The notes beneath the pieces are model-generated. The model was not told the origin of the DNA. It was given only the letters and a program-made list of their open reading frames with translations, and did no database searches. A DNA stretch of 64,000 nt from the NCBI RefSeq assembly GCF_004801415.1, contig NZ_SSNX01000006.1, positions 62,001 through 126,000 of the forward strand, given 5' to 3'. The DNA is from Deinococcus sp. KSM4-11 (GTDB lineage: Bacteria > Deinococcota > Deinococci > Deinococcales > Deinococcaceae). Below, in pieces: positions 43,321-52,205 of the stretch (positions are counted from its first letter, which is position 1; each line of letters opens with the position of its first letter). Position numbers and translations under genes: made by a program.

Positions 43321-46300
43321 TCAATCTGCTGCTTGTTCAACGCGCTGCGCCCCGAGGGGCAGTTCTGCCAGCCGGCCCACCCGAACGGTCACCGCGCGCC
43401 CCATCCGGGTCACCTGCCCCTGCACGATCAGTGCCCGCGCATCTCGTAACAGGATCCGATGGGCCTCCCACAGATCCGGGCTGATGATCGCCTGCACCCT
43501 GCCAGTGGCGTCCTCCAGCACGTAGAACGCGAAGCCTTTCGCCGTCGGCGGCCGCTGCTTCGCCACGATCACGCCCGCCGTCCAGACCTCCGCCCCGTGC
43601 TTCAGACCAGCCAGGGCCATGCAGCCCAGATCCCGCAGCCGTGCCCGGTGGGCGTCCAGCAGGTGCCGGCCGGTTTCACTTAGCCCCTTGGTCTGCAGGT
43701 CGAGTCGCACCGTCTCGTCCGGCTGCAGCTCGGGTAGATCAGGAAGAGGAGTCGTCGGCGCAAGCAGGGCCCGTGTGCCGGGCGGCCGGGCGTTCGCGAT
43801 GGTGTGCAGCACGTAGAACGCTTCCCGCCGGTTCTTCAAGGCGTCGATGCGATCGAAGGCCCCCGCCTTGACCAGCAGCTCAAGCGCGTCGCGCTTGAGC
43901 GCCACCCGGTCGTAGAAGTCCTCGACGGACAAGAACTTTCCGCCGGTCAGGCGTTCCTGCACGATGCCGCGCGCCGTGTCGGCACTGATCCCCTCCACCG
44001 CCGTCAGCGGCACACGGACAGCATGCGCCGTTTCCGCCCGGTACGACACCCCCGAGCGGTTCACGCAGGTGGGCAGGAGCGACACGCCGCGCCGTCGGAA
44101 GTCCTGGCTGATGGTGCTGGCCGGCCACATGCCAGGGGCCTCGGTCAGCAGACCCGCCAGAAACGCCGCGGGATGGTGATGTCTGAGATAGGCCGAGCTA
44201 TAAGCGTGCTGGGCGAAGGCGTGCGCATGCGACTCCGCGAAGCCGTACCCACGGAAGGCCGCGCACATGGTGAAGACCTCCTCCGCTTCCCAGGGAAAGG
44301 CCCCCGTCGTCAACGCGGCACCTACGACGAAGATGGCCTTCAGCTCCTCCAGTTCCTGCGCGTCCTCGACCTTGCTCAGGCGACTGCGGAACCGGTCGGC
44401 GTCCGGCCAGTCGTACCCGGCGTAGTGCACCGCGATGCGCAGGATCTGCTCCTGGAACATCAGCGTGCCGTACGTGGACGCCAGGATGGATTTCAAGGGT
44501 TCAGGCTGGTCAGGAACAGGTTCTTCGCCCCACGCTCTCCGGACGTAGGGATGCACAGTGCCGGACTGGATCGGGCCCGGGCGCACCAGTGCGATCTGGT
44601 GGGCGAGCTGGGTCATGTCCCTGGGTTGCAGCCGGGCCGTCATCTGCACCTGAGCCGGGCTTTCGATCTGGAACAACCCCATGGTGTCGCCCGACGAGAT
44701 CTCGTTCCAGACGCCGGGATCGTCCGGCAAGTCGCCGAAGGGCAGCCATGTTCCGTTCAGGCGCAGGACTTCCTCCCGGGCGCGCTCGAGCGCGGCGAGC
44801 ATACGCAAGCCCAGCAAATCCAGCTTGATTAGGCCGAGTGCCTCGACGTCATCCTTGTCGAAGGTGAGCATGCGGATACCGCCCGACGAGCGAGTGAGCG
44901 GGCTGTACCGGGTCAGCGCCTCTCCGCCCAGCACGACCCCGCCCGAATGCGGCGCGAGGTGGCGCACGAAGCCCGCCTCGATGCGCTCCAGCAGCCTGAG
45001 TAGCGCCTCCTTCACTGGGGCGTCGCCGAGCACCTCATCGAAGACCACCTGTGCCAGCCGGGCCCGGTGCGGCCGGTGGTGCCGGAAGTCGCGGCCCAGG
45101 GCGCGGCTGAGTCGGTCTCTAAGTTCCGGGGGCAGTCCCAGGGCGCGGCCCAGATCTTGCACCGCACTCGGCAGGCGGTAGGTGATGCGGTTGGCGACCA
45201 TCGCCTCCCAGGCGCCTTCGGCCCCCCAGCGCTCCTCCACCCAGCCCAGTACCTGATCGCGCCGCGAGCTCGCGATGTCGATGTCCACGTCCGGCATGGA
45301 GGTGCGTCCGGTGTGCAGGAAGCGTTCGAACAGCAGGTTGTGCTTCAGGGGATCCGAGAGCGTAATACCCAACAGGTGGCACAGCACGCTTCCAGCCGCT
45401 GATCCCCGGCCCGCGGCCAGGATGCCGTGTTGCCGGCAGTAGTCGGTGACCTCCGCCGCGGTCAGGAAGAAGCCCGCCATGTCCAATTGGGCCACAGTGT
45501 CCAGCTCGTGTCGGAGGCGTGCCGTGGCGTCCACGCGCCGATCCGGTGCGTACGACTCCAGGGCAGCGTACGCACGCTCCTCCAGCGCGTCCTGGGCAGT
45601 CCGGAACGGACGAAGCAGCGGAGCCGGACTCTGCAGTCTCTCCGGCAGCAGATCGAAGGTGCACTCTTGGGCCACCTTCCCCGCATTCTCCAGTGCGTCG
45701 GGGAAGGGGAGGAGCTCCACCCAGCCCCCTGGTGTCCCGATCGCGCGCGCCTCGTTCCGGGGCCGCTCGACATGCGGCGTGTCGACATCAATGCCCAGCC
45801 GGGCACACGTCAGGGCGTCCAGCAACGGGTAGTCCTCTGCTGCGGCCATGCAGACCTCGGGCGCGGCCACCACGGGCAACTCCAGGTCTCTGGCCAGGCC
45901 CCGCAGGTACGCGAGCCGGCGGCGCTCCTGCGGGGCCTGACCGTGGAACAGCTGCACGTACAGCCGGAACCGGAACGTCTGACGCAACCGCCGGAGGAGC
46001 GCCCCCGCCCAGGCCAGTTCCCGGCGCTCACCCAGCACGGTTGGAAACCCCATCCGCCCGCCCGTCAGGCACACGAGACTTTCGGGATAGGCCAGCGCGA
46101 CCGCTTCGAGTCGCTCCAGGGGAACAGCGGCAGGGTCGACCTGCCGGGCCTCGGTGATGAGGGTGCACAGCGCCGCATACCCGTCCCGGTTCGTGGCGAG
46201 CATCACCAGCGGGAAGACCTCCGGACTGTTGTTCCCATGGCCAGGGAACACAACAGGCAGCGTCGCGCCGAGGATGGCCCGCACGCCAGCGTCTTGAGCG

Positions 46301-46464
46301 GTCGCGCAGAGTTCGACGGCACCGGCGACGCTGCACCAGTCCACCAGACCGACCGCCGTGAAACCGGCGGCCCTGGCCTGCCGGATCAGCCGGCCAGGGC
46401 TGACGGTCGCGCGGCCCTCGCTGAAGAACGACTGGCACGCGAGGAGGGGGCCGAGACCCTCCAT
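43321..46464 (-). CDS. dnaE2: Error-prone DNA polymerase DnaE2/ImuC
   Basis: The 1047-residue protein is a C-family polymerase of the DnaE2 type used in damage-induced mutagenesis. Polymerase motifs include GRGSAAGSVLCHLLGI (about 352-367), MPDVDIDIAS with catalytic D392 and D394, LIKLDLLGL with the third Asp, and ALVRPGPIQSGTVHPYVRR. A helix-hairpin-helix (VEGISADTARGIV) and an OB domain follow. The N-terminal PHP domain has lost metal ligands: CQSFFSEG replaces the usual HxHS, and APEVCMA replaces NDVHY. ATG 46464 overlaps the DUF6504 gene by three bases. It is the last gene of the lexA operon. Confidence 0.92.
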   Translation of the reverse strand: MEGLGPLLACQSFFSEGRATVSPGRLIRQARAAGFTAVGLVDWCSVAGAVELCATAQDAGVRAILGATLPVVFPGHGNNSPEVFPLVMLATNRDGYAALCTLITEARQVDPAAVPLERLEAVALAYPESLVCLTGGRMGFPTVLGERRELAWAGALLRRLRQTFRFRLYVQLFHGQAPQERRRLAYLRGLARDLELPVVAAPEVCMAAAEDYPLLDALTCARLGIDVDTPHVERPRNEARAIGTPGGWVELLPFPDALENAGKVAQECTFDLLPERLQSPAPLLRPFRTAQDALEERAYAALESYAPDRRVDATARLRHELDTVAQLDMAGFFLTAAEVTDYCRQHGILAAGRGSAAGSVLCHLLGITLSDPLKHNLLFERFLHTGRTSMPDVDIDIASSRRDQVLGWVEERWGAEGAWEAMVANRITYRLPSAVQDLGRALGLPPELRDRLSRALGRDFRHHRPHRARLAQVVFDEVLGDAPVKEALLRLLERIEAGFVRHLAPHSGGVVLGGEALTRYSPLTRSSGGIRMLTFDKDDVEALGLIKLDLLGLRMLAALERAREEVLRLNGTWLPFGDLPDDPGVWNEISSGDTMGLFQIESPAQVQMTARLQPRDMTQLAHQIALVRPGPIQSGTVHPYVRRAWGEEPVPDQPEPLKSILASTYGTLMFQEQILRIAVHYAGYDWPDADRFRSRLSKVEDAQELEELKAIFVVGAALTTGAFPWEAEEVFTMCAAFRGYGFAESHAHAFAQHAYSSAYLRHHHPAAFLAGLLTEAPGMWPASTISQDFRRRGVSLLPTCVNRSGVSYRAETAHAVRVPLTAVEGISADTARGIVQERLTGGKFLSVEDFYDRVALKRDALELLVKAGAFDRIDALKNRREAFYVLHTIANARPPGTRALLAPTTPLPDLPELQPDETVRLDLQTKGLSETGRHLLDAHRARLRDLGCMALAGLKHGAEVWTAGVIVAKQRPPTAKGFAFYVLEDATGRVQAIISPDLWEAHRILLRDARALIVQGQVTRMGRAVTVRVGRLAELPLGAQRVEQAAD

Positions 46465-46709
46465 CAGTCCTGCACGCGGGCCAGCCACCAGCGCCCGTCC
46501 GGTGGTGCGGCGTGATGGAGCTCGGCTGTCAGGGAACCGGCCTGGATCAGGAAGCACTCGCGGGGAACCTCACCCAGCCACCAGCGGCCGCCGTACCTCC
46601 AGCGGTCGATGACCTCCCGGATGGGGAGCGCGCGGCCGTCCAGTAGGAGCATGTGGGGCTGGCCCGTCCCGGTCAGCGTGACCTGCACTTCCTGCTGCGT
46701 CGCCTTCAC
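46464..46709 (-). CDS. DUF6504-like small protein of the mutagenesis operon
   Basis: The 81-residue protein has LPIREVIDRWRYGGRWWLGEVPRECFLIQ and a final GRWWLARVQD, the pattern of DUF6504 proteins found with imuB and dnaE2 in actinobacteria and Deinococcus. GTG 46709 overlaps the ImuB-like gene's stop (GTGA), and its own TGA overlaps the dnaE2 start. Role unknown; its fixed place suggests a part in the translesion complex. Confidence 0.7.
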   Translation of the reverse strand: MKATQQEVQVTLTGTGQPHMLLLDGRALPIREVIDRWRYGGRWWLGEVPRECFLIQAGSLTAELHHAAPPDGRWWLARVQD

Positions 46710-47962
46710 GGTGAGGCCCCCTCGAAGAAGGCGATCACGCGGTTGACGGCGTTCTCGTGACGGCGTGCCAGGCTCATTGGCGCCGGTCTCGGCGGCGTCA
46801 GCGGCGTGGGCCGTACCTCTCCCGTGAGCCAGTCCACCCACTCATACCGGGCATCCGCGACGTACGCCCACGGATCGAGCCAGTGCACCTTCACCAGCGC
46901 GTCGGGGAAGCGCTTCAGGACGTCCGTTGTGACCTGCAGTTCTGCCACTCCAGCCCACAGGCCCACCATCCGCGCCGGCAGCGCGAGGCCGCTGAGCTGC
47001 ACGGTGATGCGCTCGATGCCGAGTGCGAGCGCATCGGTGGTCTCCAGACCCTGTACGGCCAGCCGCTCCAAGCCGGCGCCATCGACCGGCCACTTCAGCC
47101 GTCGACTGATGCTCAGCCGCCCACCCACGGTGTCGGCGTGCAGGGTGAGGTAGGCGCAGGTGCGGCCACGCAGTTCGGCCCACACCACGGGAATGAGTTC
47201 CGCCAGAACAGCTGCGGTCTCGCCCGGTTCTACCAGCGGCTGATCGGTGCTTAGGCTCGTTTCGATGACCTGTCCAGGAACATACCTGGCGACGGTCGTG
47301 GTGCGCTGGCCCTTCAGGAAGCGCTGGAGGGTTCTCGCCGCGTCCACGCCGAGGAAGGCCTCGCGCTGGGCGGCGCTCCACTTCAGGAGGTCGGCCAGCC
47401 CCCTGAGCCCCAGGAAGCGCAGCCGCTCAAGGTGCCCTGGGCTGAGTCCAAGGATGTTCAAGTGATCCAAGGGCGTCAGGGCCAGGAAGGCGTCCTCGGC
47501 TTTCCCGCCCGCAGCACTGCTCATCTCCCGCACCTCGCCGGGCTTGGCCCGTAAGGCAGCGAGGTGCGCGACTTCCAGGCTGGCCGCATACCCGACCGGC
47601 GCGTGCAGGGCTGCCGCAAGCTCCCGTGCTCCAGACACACTCAGCGCCACATACGCGATCCCGGGCTCCCGACCCTCGACCCGATCCGAATACCGCGCGT
47701 AGAGCGTCTCCAGCAGTTCGTTCCATGCCGCCTGAGCCGTCGGAGCACTCACCACCTCGGCGTGCAACTCCGGGCACCGCGACAGGGCCGCCGCCTCCTT
47801 CATCCCGACGTCCACCCCGCCCAGTCTGGCCAGCACGTTCACGTGCAGCACCCGCCCCGCCTCGTTCAGCACCGCCACGGGCAGCCCCACATGCCCGCGC
47901 TCGAGGAGGGTGAGGCTCCACGGCGCGAGCAGGACACAGGCGACGTGGGCGGCGGGCGGCAC
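46706..47962 (-). CDS. imuY: ImuB/ImuY-like Y-family polymerase homolog
   Basis: The 418-residue protein is a diverged Y-family polymerase related to ImuB and to the ImuY described in Deinococcus deserti. The catalytic acidic residues are missing: the first motif reads CVLLAPWSLTLLE and the second SVSGARELA in place of SxDE. A helix-hairpin-helix part (LGLSPGHLERLRFLGLRGLADLL) and a little-finger-like domain follow. It probably acts as an adaptor linking DnaE2 to the clamp. GTG 47962 has GGAGGAG six bases upstream; a TTG at 47968 directly abuts that site and overlaps the lexA stop. Confidence 0.82.
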   Translation of the reverse strand: MPPAAHVACVLLAPWSLTLLERGHVGLPVAVLNEAGRVLHVNVLARLGGVDVGMKEAAALSRCPELHAEVVSAPTAQAAWNELLETLYARYSDRVEGREPGIAYVALSVSGARELAAALHAPVGYAASLEVAHLAALRAKPGEVREMSSAAGGKAEDAFLALTPLDHLNILGLSPGHLERLRFLGLRGLADLLKWSAAQREAFLGVDAARTLQRFLKGQRTTTVARYVPGQVIETSLSTDQPLVEPGETAAVLAELIPVVWAELRGRTCAYLTLHADTVGGRLSISRRLKWPVDGAGLERLAVQGLETTDALALGIERITVQLSGLALPARMVGLWAGVAELQVTTDVLKRFPDALVKVHWLDPWAYVADARYEWVDWLTGEVRPTPLTPPRPAPMSLARRHENAVNRVIAFFEGASP

Positions 47963-47964
47963 GG

Positions 47965-48591
47965 TCAACTCCTCCGCGGCCGGGCGATCGACTGACCGAT
48001 GTGGGCGACCAGCTGCCCCTGGATGCGCACGTCAGCGCTCGGAAAGACCATTTCCGGATACTCTGGGTTCTCGCTCCGGAGTGTGACCGCCTTGCCGTTC
48101 AGGAAGAAGCGCTTGAGCGTGGCCACGCCCTCGCCGGGGATGAGCACCACGCCCACCTCGCCGTTCTGGAGCCGGTCGCAGGGCCGGACGATCACGAGGT
48201 CGCCGGGGAAGACCCCGATGCCGGTCATGGACTCGCCGCGGACACGCAGCAGGTAGTCGCCCTCGCGCATGTCGATGACCTCGTCGAGCCGGGTGACGTA
48301 CTGGCCGTCTTCCTGTTCGGCGAGGTCGGGGATGCCGGCGGCGATGTCGCCGACCAGGGGGTAGCCGCCGGGGCCGAGGAGAGCGCGGGTGCGGTCGGTG
48401 GGGACGAGGACGCCGTAGCGTCCGGCGCTGGGGGCGAGGTAGCCGAGCTCGCGGAGGCGCTGGGCCTGGTAGGTGAGGGCCTGTTTGGAGAGGCCGGCGG
48501 TGTGGGCAACGCGGGTGGCGCTGGCGTCGGTGCCGAGGCGGAGGACGGCGCTGAGGATGGTTTTGCGGGTGGGGGTGAGGTCTGGGGGCAT
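47965..48591 (-). CDS. lexA: LexA-type S24 repressor
   Basis: The 208-residue protein joins a winged-helix DNA-binding domain (about residues 8-62) to an S24 self-cleavage domain. Cleavage should occur at A85-G86 in DIAAGIPD. The catalytic dyad is S121 (RGESM) and K160 (ATLKRF). ATG 48591 follows CGAGGACG. It heads the lexA-imuY-DUF6504-dnaE2 operon, so the translesion genes and their repressor are induced together after DNA damage. The HTH differs from that of classical LexA, so it may see a related but distinct operator. Confidence 0.88.
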   Translation of the reverse strand: MPPDLTPTRKTILSAVLRLGTDASATRVAHTAGLSKQALTYQAQRLRELGYLAPSAGRYGVLVPTDRTRALLGPGGYPLVGDIAAGIPDLAEQEDGQYVTRLDEVIDMREGDYLLRVRGESMTGIGVFPGDLVIVRPCDRLQNGEVGVVLIPGEGVATLKRFFLNGKAVTLRSENPEYPEMVFPSADVRIQGQLVAHIGQSIARPRRS

Positions 48592-48622
48592 GGCGTCCTC
48601 GGGGTGGAGTCTGAACTGGGTA

Positions 48623-48636
48623 CGAAGATCTGTTCC
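48623..48636. promoter_or_regulatory. Candidate LexA (SOS) box
   Basis: CGAAGATCTGTTCC differs at two positions from the Gram-positive LexA consensus CGAACRNRYGTTYC. It sits 32 bases upstream of lexA and 53 bases upstream of the divergent gene at 48689, an ideal place to control both. Confidence 0.5.
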
Positions 48637-48688
48637 AGCGTGCGTTTTTTTCGGACTCGTGTCAAGATGACTGAGAGGTGAATCACGA

Positions 48689-49054
48689 ATGGATGAATCT
48701 GTAGGTAACAGAACGGTCGACACGCCCGAGACAGAGGACACCCCCGAGCCGACCTTCACGCGGCGGATCGAGGTGCGCCTGGCGCTTCCGGCGCCGCAGG
48801 TGCACTACGAGAAGGGCAAAGCCGTGCGTGACCCCGCGCCCGATATGGAGCGGATCATCACGGCCATCCGGCCCTTCCTGGAGCGCCAGAACGTCGCACA
48901 CCACGGCGCGGAAACCGAACTGCGGATCACGGCCTCCCGGGCACCGGGGATCCGGGTGGACGGGAACTTTGGGGAGAAGGCGAGTGCCGTCCAGGTGCGG
49001 GTGCAGGGCTGGGTCGACCTGGCGTTTGAGGGTCTGAGCGAGCTCGACGGATGA
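48689..49054 (+). CDS. Hypothetical protein divergent from lexA
   Basis: The 121-residue protein begins with an acidic, Glu/Thr/Pro-rich segment (residues 1-22). An alternating polar/hydrophobic part follows (RRIEVRLALPAP, DMERIITAIRPFLERQ, AVQVRVQGWVDLAFEG) that looks like a small alpha/beta fold. I do not recognise a family. GAGAGGTGA lies upstream of ATG 48689. It shares a 97-base promoter region and a candidate SOS box with lexA, so damage induction is a reasonable guess. An IS6 element begins 13 bases after its stop. Confidence 0.65.
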   Translation: MDESVGNRTVDTPETEDTPEPTFTRRIEVRLALPAPQVHYEKGKAVRDPAPDMERIITAIRPFLERQNVAHHGAETELRITASRAPGIRVDGNFGEKASAVQVRVQGWVDLAFEGLSELDG

Positions 49055-49066
49055 GTTCAGGTCAGG

Positions 49067-49877
49067 GGTTGTGGCAAGTTGTCGCCTTCAGGGAGGCCAA
49101 GAAACGTTAAGGACGCAGGCGGCCTGAAGGTCAGGCCGCCTGCTGCACCACTTCGCGCCAGAGATGGAACGCCTGTTTCTGGTGCTGACGACGGTGATGA
49201 GCGGGAACGGTGCAGCGGGCCGGGTGGTGGAGATTCGTGATGCGGGCGTGTAGGTCAAGGAATGCCTGAGCTCGTCGTCGTGATCTGAAACCGCGCTGCT
49301 GCCGCTCTTGTCGGCGTGTGGGCCGATGGGAGTGCTCTACGAGGTGATTGCAGCGTGCCGTCGACACGACCTGGACGTGCTCCACGCCGTGGAGCACGGG
49401 AAGTTTGCGCAGGGCCGCACCATACCTCCACAGCTTGTCGGTGTGCAGGGAGACAGCGACGCCGTGCTGGCCCAGCAGCCTGCTGAAGAAGGCTGTGGCC
49501 GCCTCCGTGTCCGGTGACGCTGCAAGAACACGTCCAGGACAATGCCGTGCGCATCGACGGCTCGCCATAGCCAGTGTGTGACCCCACCGACCTCCACACG
49601 CCTAAACGTCGAGATGCCACCGTGAACCCCGCCGGGGTTCGCGGTGGCGCAGTCCCTGGGCAAACAGATCACTGAACTTGATGCACCACGTGCGAATGGA
49701 TTCGCGGGTGACGGCAATGCCGCGCTCCAGTAAGAGTTCCTCGACGTCCCGATAGCTCAACGTGAATCGGTGGTCAAGCCAGATGGCGTACCCGATGACC
49801 TCAAGCGGGAACCGGTAGCCGGGAAGCTTCTGCCTGCTCAACACCGTGCCAACCTACCAAAACAACTTGCCACAACC
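49067..49877 (-). mobile_element. IS6-family insertion sequence, full length but decayed (copy A)
   Basis: The 811-bp element is bounded by perfect 16-base inverted repeats GGTTGTGGCAAGTTGT (49067-49082 and, inverted, 49862-49877). Length and transposase fit IS6. No 8-base target duplication is evident. Its right end abuts a partial second copy (49878-50139), so the site has been rearranged. Confidence 0.8.
49131..49844 (-). pseudogene. IS6-family transposase, frameshifted
   Basis: The protein can be followed across three frames. MLSRQKLPGYRFPLEVIGYA to RWHLD (start GTG 49844) is the N-terminal HTH and first catalytic Asp. VEVGGVTHWLWRAVD to FLQRHR continues in a second frame. DTEAATAFFSRLLGQHGV, HTDKLWRYGAAL (second Asp), VEHSHRPTRRQER (Glu) and the C-terminus lie in a third. 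One shift is near 49602, just after HLD; the other is near 49520, where one base appears to be missing compared with the copy at 51698. It cannot make an intact enzyme without recoding. Confidence 0.75.
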
Positions 49878-50139
49878 CATCGTCCCACACGACGACAAGA
49901 GCGGCAGCAGCGAGGATTCAGGTCACGACATCGAGCTCAGGCATTCCTTGACCTACACGCCCGCATCACGAATCTCCACCACCCGGCCCGCTGCACCGTT
50001 CCCGCTCATCACCGTCGTCAGCACCAGAAACAGGCGTTCCATCTCTGGCGCGAAGTGGTGCAGCAGGCGGCCTGACCTTCAGGCCGCCTGCGTCCTTAAC
50101 GTTTCTTGGCCTCCCTGAAGGCGACAACTTGCCACAACC
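49878..50139 (+). mobile_element. Partial IS6 copy B (3' end only)
   Basis: This stretch repeats, in inverted orientation, the transposase 3' end and terminal repeat of copy A (49067-49331). It encodes RPTRRQERQQRGFRSRHRAQ and the same C-terminus, and ends in the inverted terminal repeat at 50124-50139. The 5' part is missing; it starts exactly at the outer end of copy A, as after an IS6-mediated adjacent deletion. Confidence 0.75.
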
Positions 50140-50159
50140 GGTGCCGGAACCCCAGCCCA

Positions 50160-51559
50160 TCAGAGCGTCGCTTTCCGCCATCGCCCAGACCAGAACCTCC
50201 AGCCGTAGCTGGTCGAAAGCAGCGCGATGTACAGCAGTGCCGCCACCCACGCACCCGTCACCCCATACCGGGGAGCCAGCCAGGCCGCCCCCGGCACCAT
50301 GACGAGCCAGGCACCGCCCAGCGTCACGAGCAGCCGGAAGCGGGTATCGCCGGCCCCGCTGAGCGCCCCCCCAGCACGATGCCCACGCCGTCGATCAGTT
50401 GATAGCCCGCCATGACCCCGAGCACCGACGCCCCCAGATCCAACACCTTGGCATCGCGACTGAACAGCCCAATCAACGTGCGCGGCATCAGCAGGAAAGC
50501 CAGCGTGAGAACCAGCATCAGGCCCGCCGACAGCGCGGCCCCACGCCAGCCAATTCGCGCCGCCAGGTCAGGACGTCCCGCCCCCAGCGCCCGGGACAGC
50601 AGGCTGGAGGTGCTGGCACTCAGGGCGAACGCGGGCAGGAAGCCGAACGAGGCGAACTGGTTGGCGATCTGTGACGCGGCCAGTTCGGTGGGGCCAAGCC
50701 GGGCGATGATGCCCAGAAAGGTGGTGAAGGCCCCCACGTCCGCCAGATCGGTGAGTCCAGCCGGCAGCGAGATCCGGGCCACCGAGCCCAATTCCGTCCG
50801 GGTGGGCCGCACGAACCACAGCCGCCCGTACTGCGGGGAATACCTCCGCAAGAGCAGCCAGAACGCCAGCCCGCCCTGAAGGCAGACCGCGACCACGCTG
50901 CCCCAGGCTGCCCCCGAGACGCCCCAGTGAAAGCCGAACACGAAGAGGCCCGCCAGCGCCGCATTGACACCCACCAGCATCCAGGACAGCAGCATCGGCG
51001 TGCGGGTGTTGCCCAGGCCCAGCATCACCGACAGGCTGGCGGTGCCGAGCAGCATCAGCGGCAGTTCCAGGATGCGAATGCCGACGTAGGTCTGCGCCAC
51101 CTGCAGAATCTCAGAGCCAGGATTCAGCAGCCGCAGCGCGCCGCCGAGCAGCCAGGGCCCGATGAGGAGGAGCGGCAGGCCGACCAGTGAGAGGCTCAGG
51201 AAGACGCTTGCCCAGCGCCGGATGCCTGCTGGATCGCCCGCCCCCAGCGAGCGCGCCACGAAAGTGGCAGCGGTGTTGAGGGCGCCGCGAAACAGCAGGG
51301 GCACCGCGAACAGCACCAGTGACGCGAGGCCCACGGCGCCCACCTCCAGGACGCCCAGGCGGCCCATGTACAGGGTGTCGGTAAAGCCTACGGCGGTGTA
51401 CGCCAGGTTGCTCACGATGAGGGGCCAGGCCAGCGACGCGAGTTCACGGGTACTGCCTTGCGGGGCCAGCGGTTGGGCGGCCCTGGGTGGAGGGAGTGCG
51501 GGTTCGGCTGGGAACGTGGCGAACGGAGCGGTTTCGACGGGGGCAGGAGAACCAGGCAC
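50160..51559 (-). pseudogene. MATE-family efflux protein, frameshifted in a G7 run
   Basis: Residues 1 to about 395 form a MATE multidrug/Na+ antiporter with many membrane segments (LIVSNLAYTAVGFTDTLYMGRLG, GLGNTRTPMLLSWMLVGVNAALAG, MAGYQLIDGVGIVLGG). The frame then leaves the family and ends at 50324. One extra G at the seven-G run (50366-50372, C on plus) would restore GGALSGAGDTRFRLLVTLGG and run on to a stop at 50160, giving a typical length. The run makes this a pseudogene, a phase-variable site or a sequencing error. GTG 51559 start. It lies between IS6 remnants. Confidence 0.75.
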
Positions 51560-51697
51560 ACGGCGAGCCTAGGCGCGGCTGCATCTGGAAGCAATGAGCT
51601 ATCTTGCTGATCCCCAACGCTGTGTCGCTTGTCGCTCTGTTCCTCGGGCCGGCCACGCCTGGTGCGCTTGATGGGTGGGGAATCAGTGGAGCCAAGC

Positions 51698-52151
51698 GGT
51701 TGTGGCAAGTTGTTGGGGTAGGGTAACGCGGTGCTGAGCGGTCAGAAGCTTCGTGGCTACCGGTTCCCCCTCGCGCTCATCGGCTACGCCGTCTGGCTGT
51801 ATCACCGGTTCACGCTGAGCTACCGGAATGTCGAAGAACTGCTGCTGGAACGTGGGATCTGCGTGACCCGGGAATCGATCCGCACCTGGTGCATCACCTG
51901 CAGTGACCTGTTCGCCCAGGGCCTGCGCCACCGGGAACCCCGTCGGGGTTCCCGGTGGCATCTCGACGTTTGGGCTTGTGGATGTCGGGGGCGTCAACCC
52001 CTGGTTGTGGCGAGCCGCCCTGGAGCATGGCGCGGTGCTGGACGTCTTCCTTCGGCGCCACCGTGACACAGAGGCGGCCAAGACCGTCTTCAGCCGGCTG
52101 GTGGGAGAGCATGGTGTTCCGCTCACGGTGCACACCGACACGCTCTGGAGG
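51698..52151 (+). mobile_element. Partial IS6 copy C (5' end only), with broken transposase
   Basis: The left terminal repeat GGTTGTGGCAAGTTGT is at 51698-51713. The transposase starts at GTG 51731 (MLSGQKLRGYRFPLALIGYA) and runs to RWHLD. It continues in another frame (VDVGGVNPWLWRAALEHG, FLRRHRDTEAAKTVFSRL, HTDTLWR) and ends abruptly near 52151. The frameshift after HLD is at the same codon as in copy A. The 3' third and right repeat are missing. Confidence 0.75.
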
Positions 52152-52205
52152 GTACTGTCAGCTTGACCGCTGGCCACTGCCCCTCGCTGTGAAGGGAGAC
52201 CGACC

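Noticed and set aside
48637..48665. TTGACA on the minus strand upstream of lexA as a -35 box.
   Set aside because: At 16-18 bases spacing the -10 candidates (around CACGCT) do not fit TANNNT or TATAAT, so I did not call a promoter.
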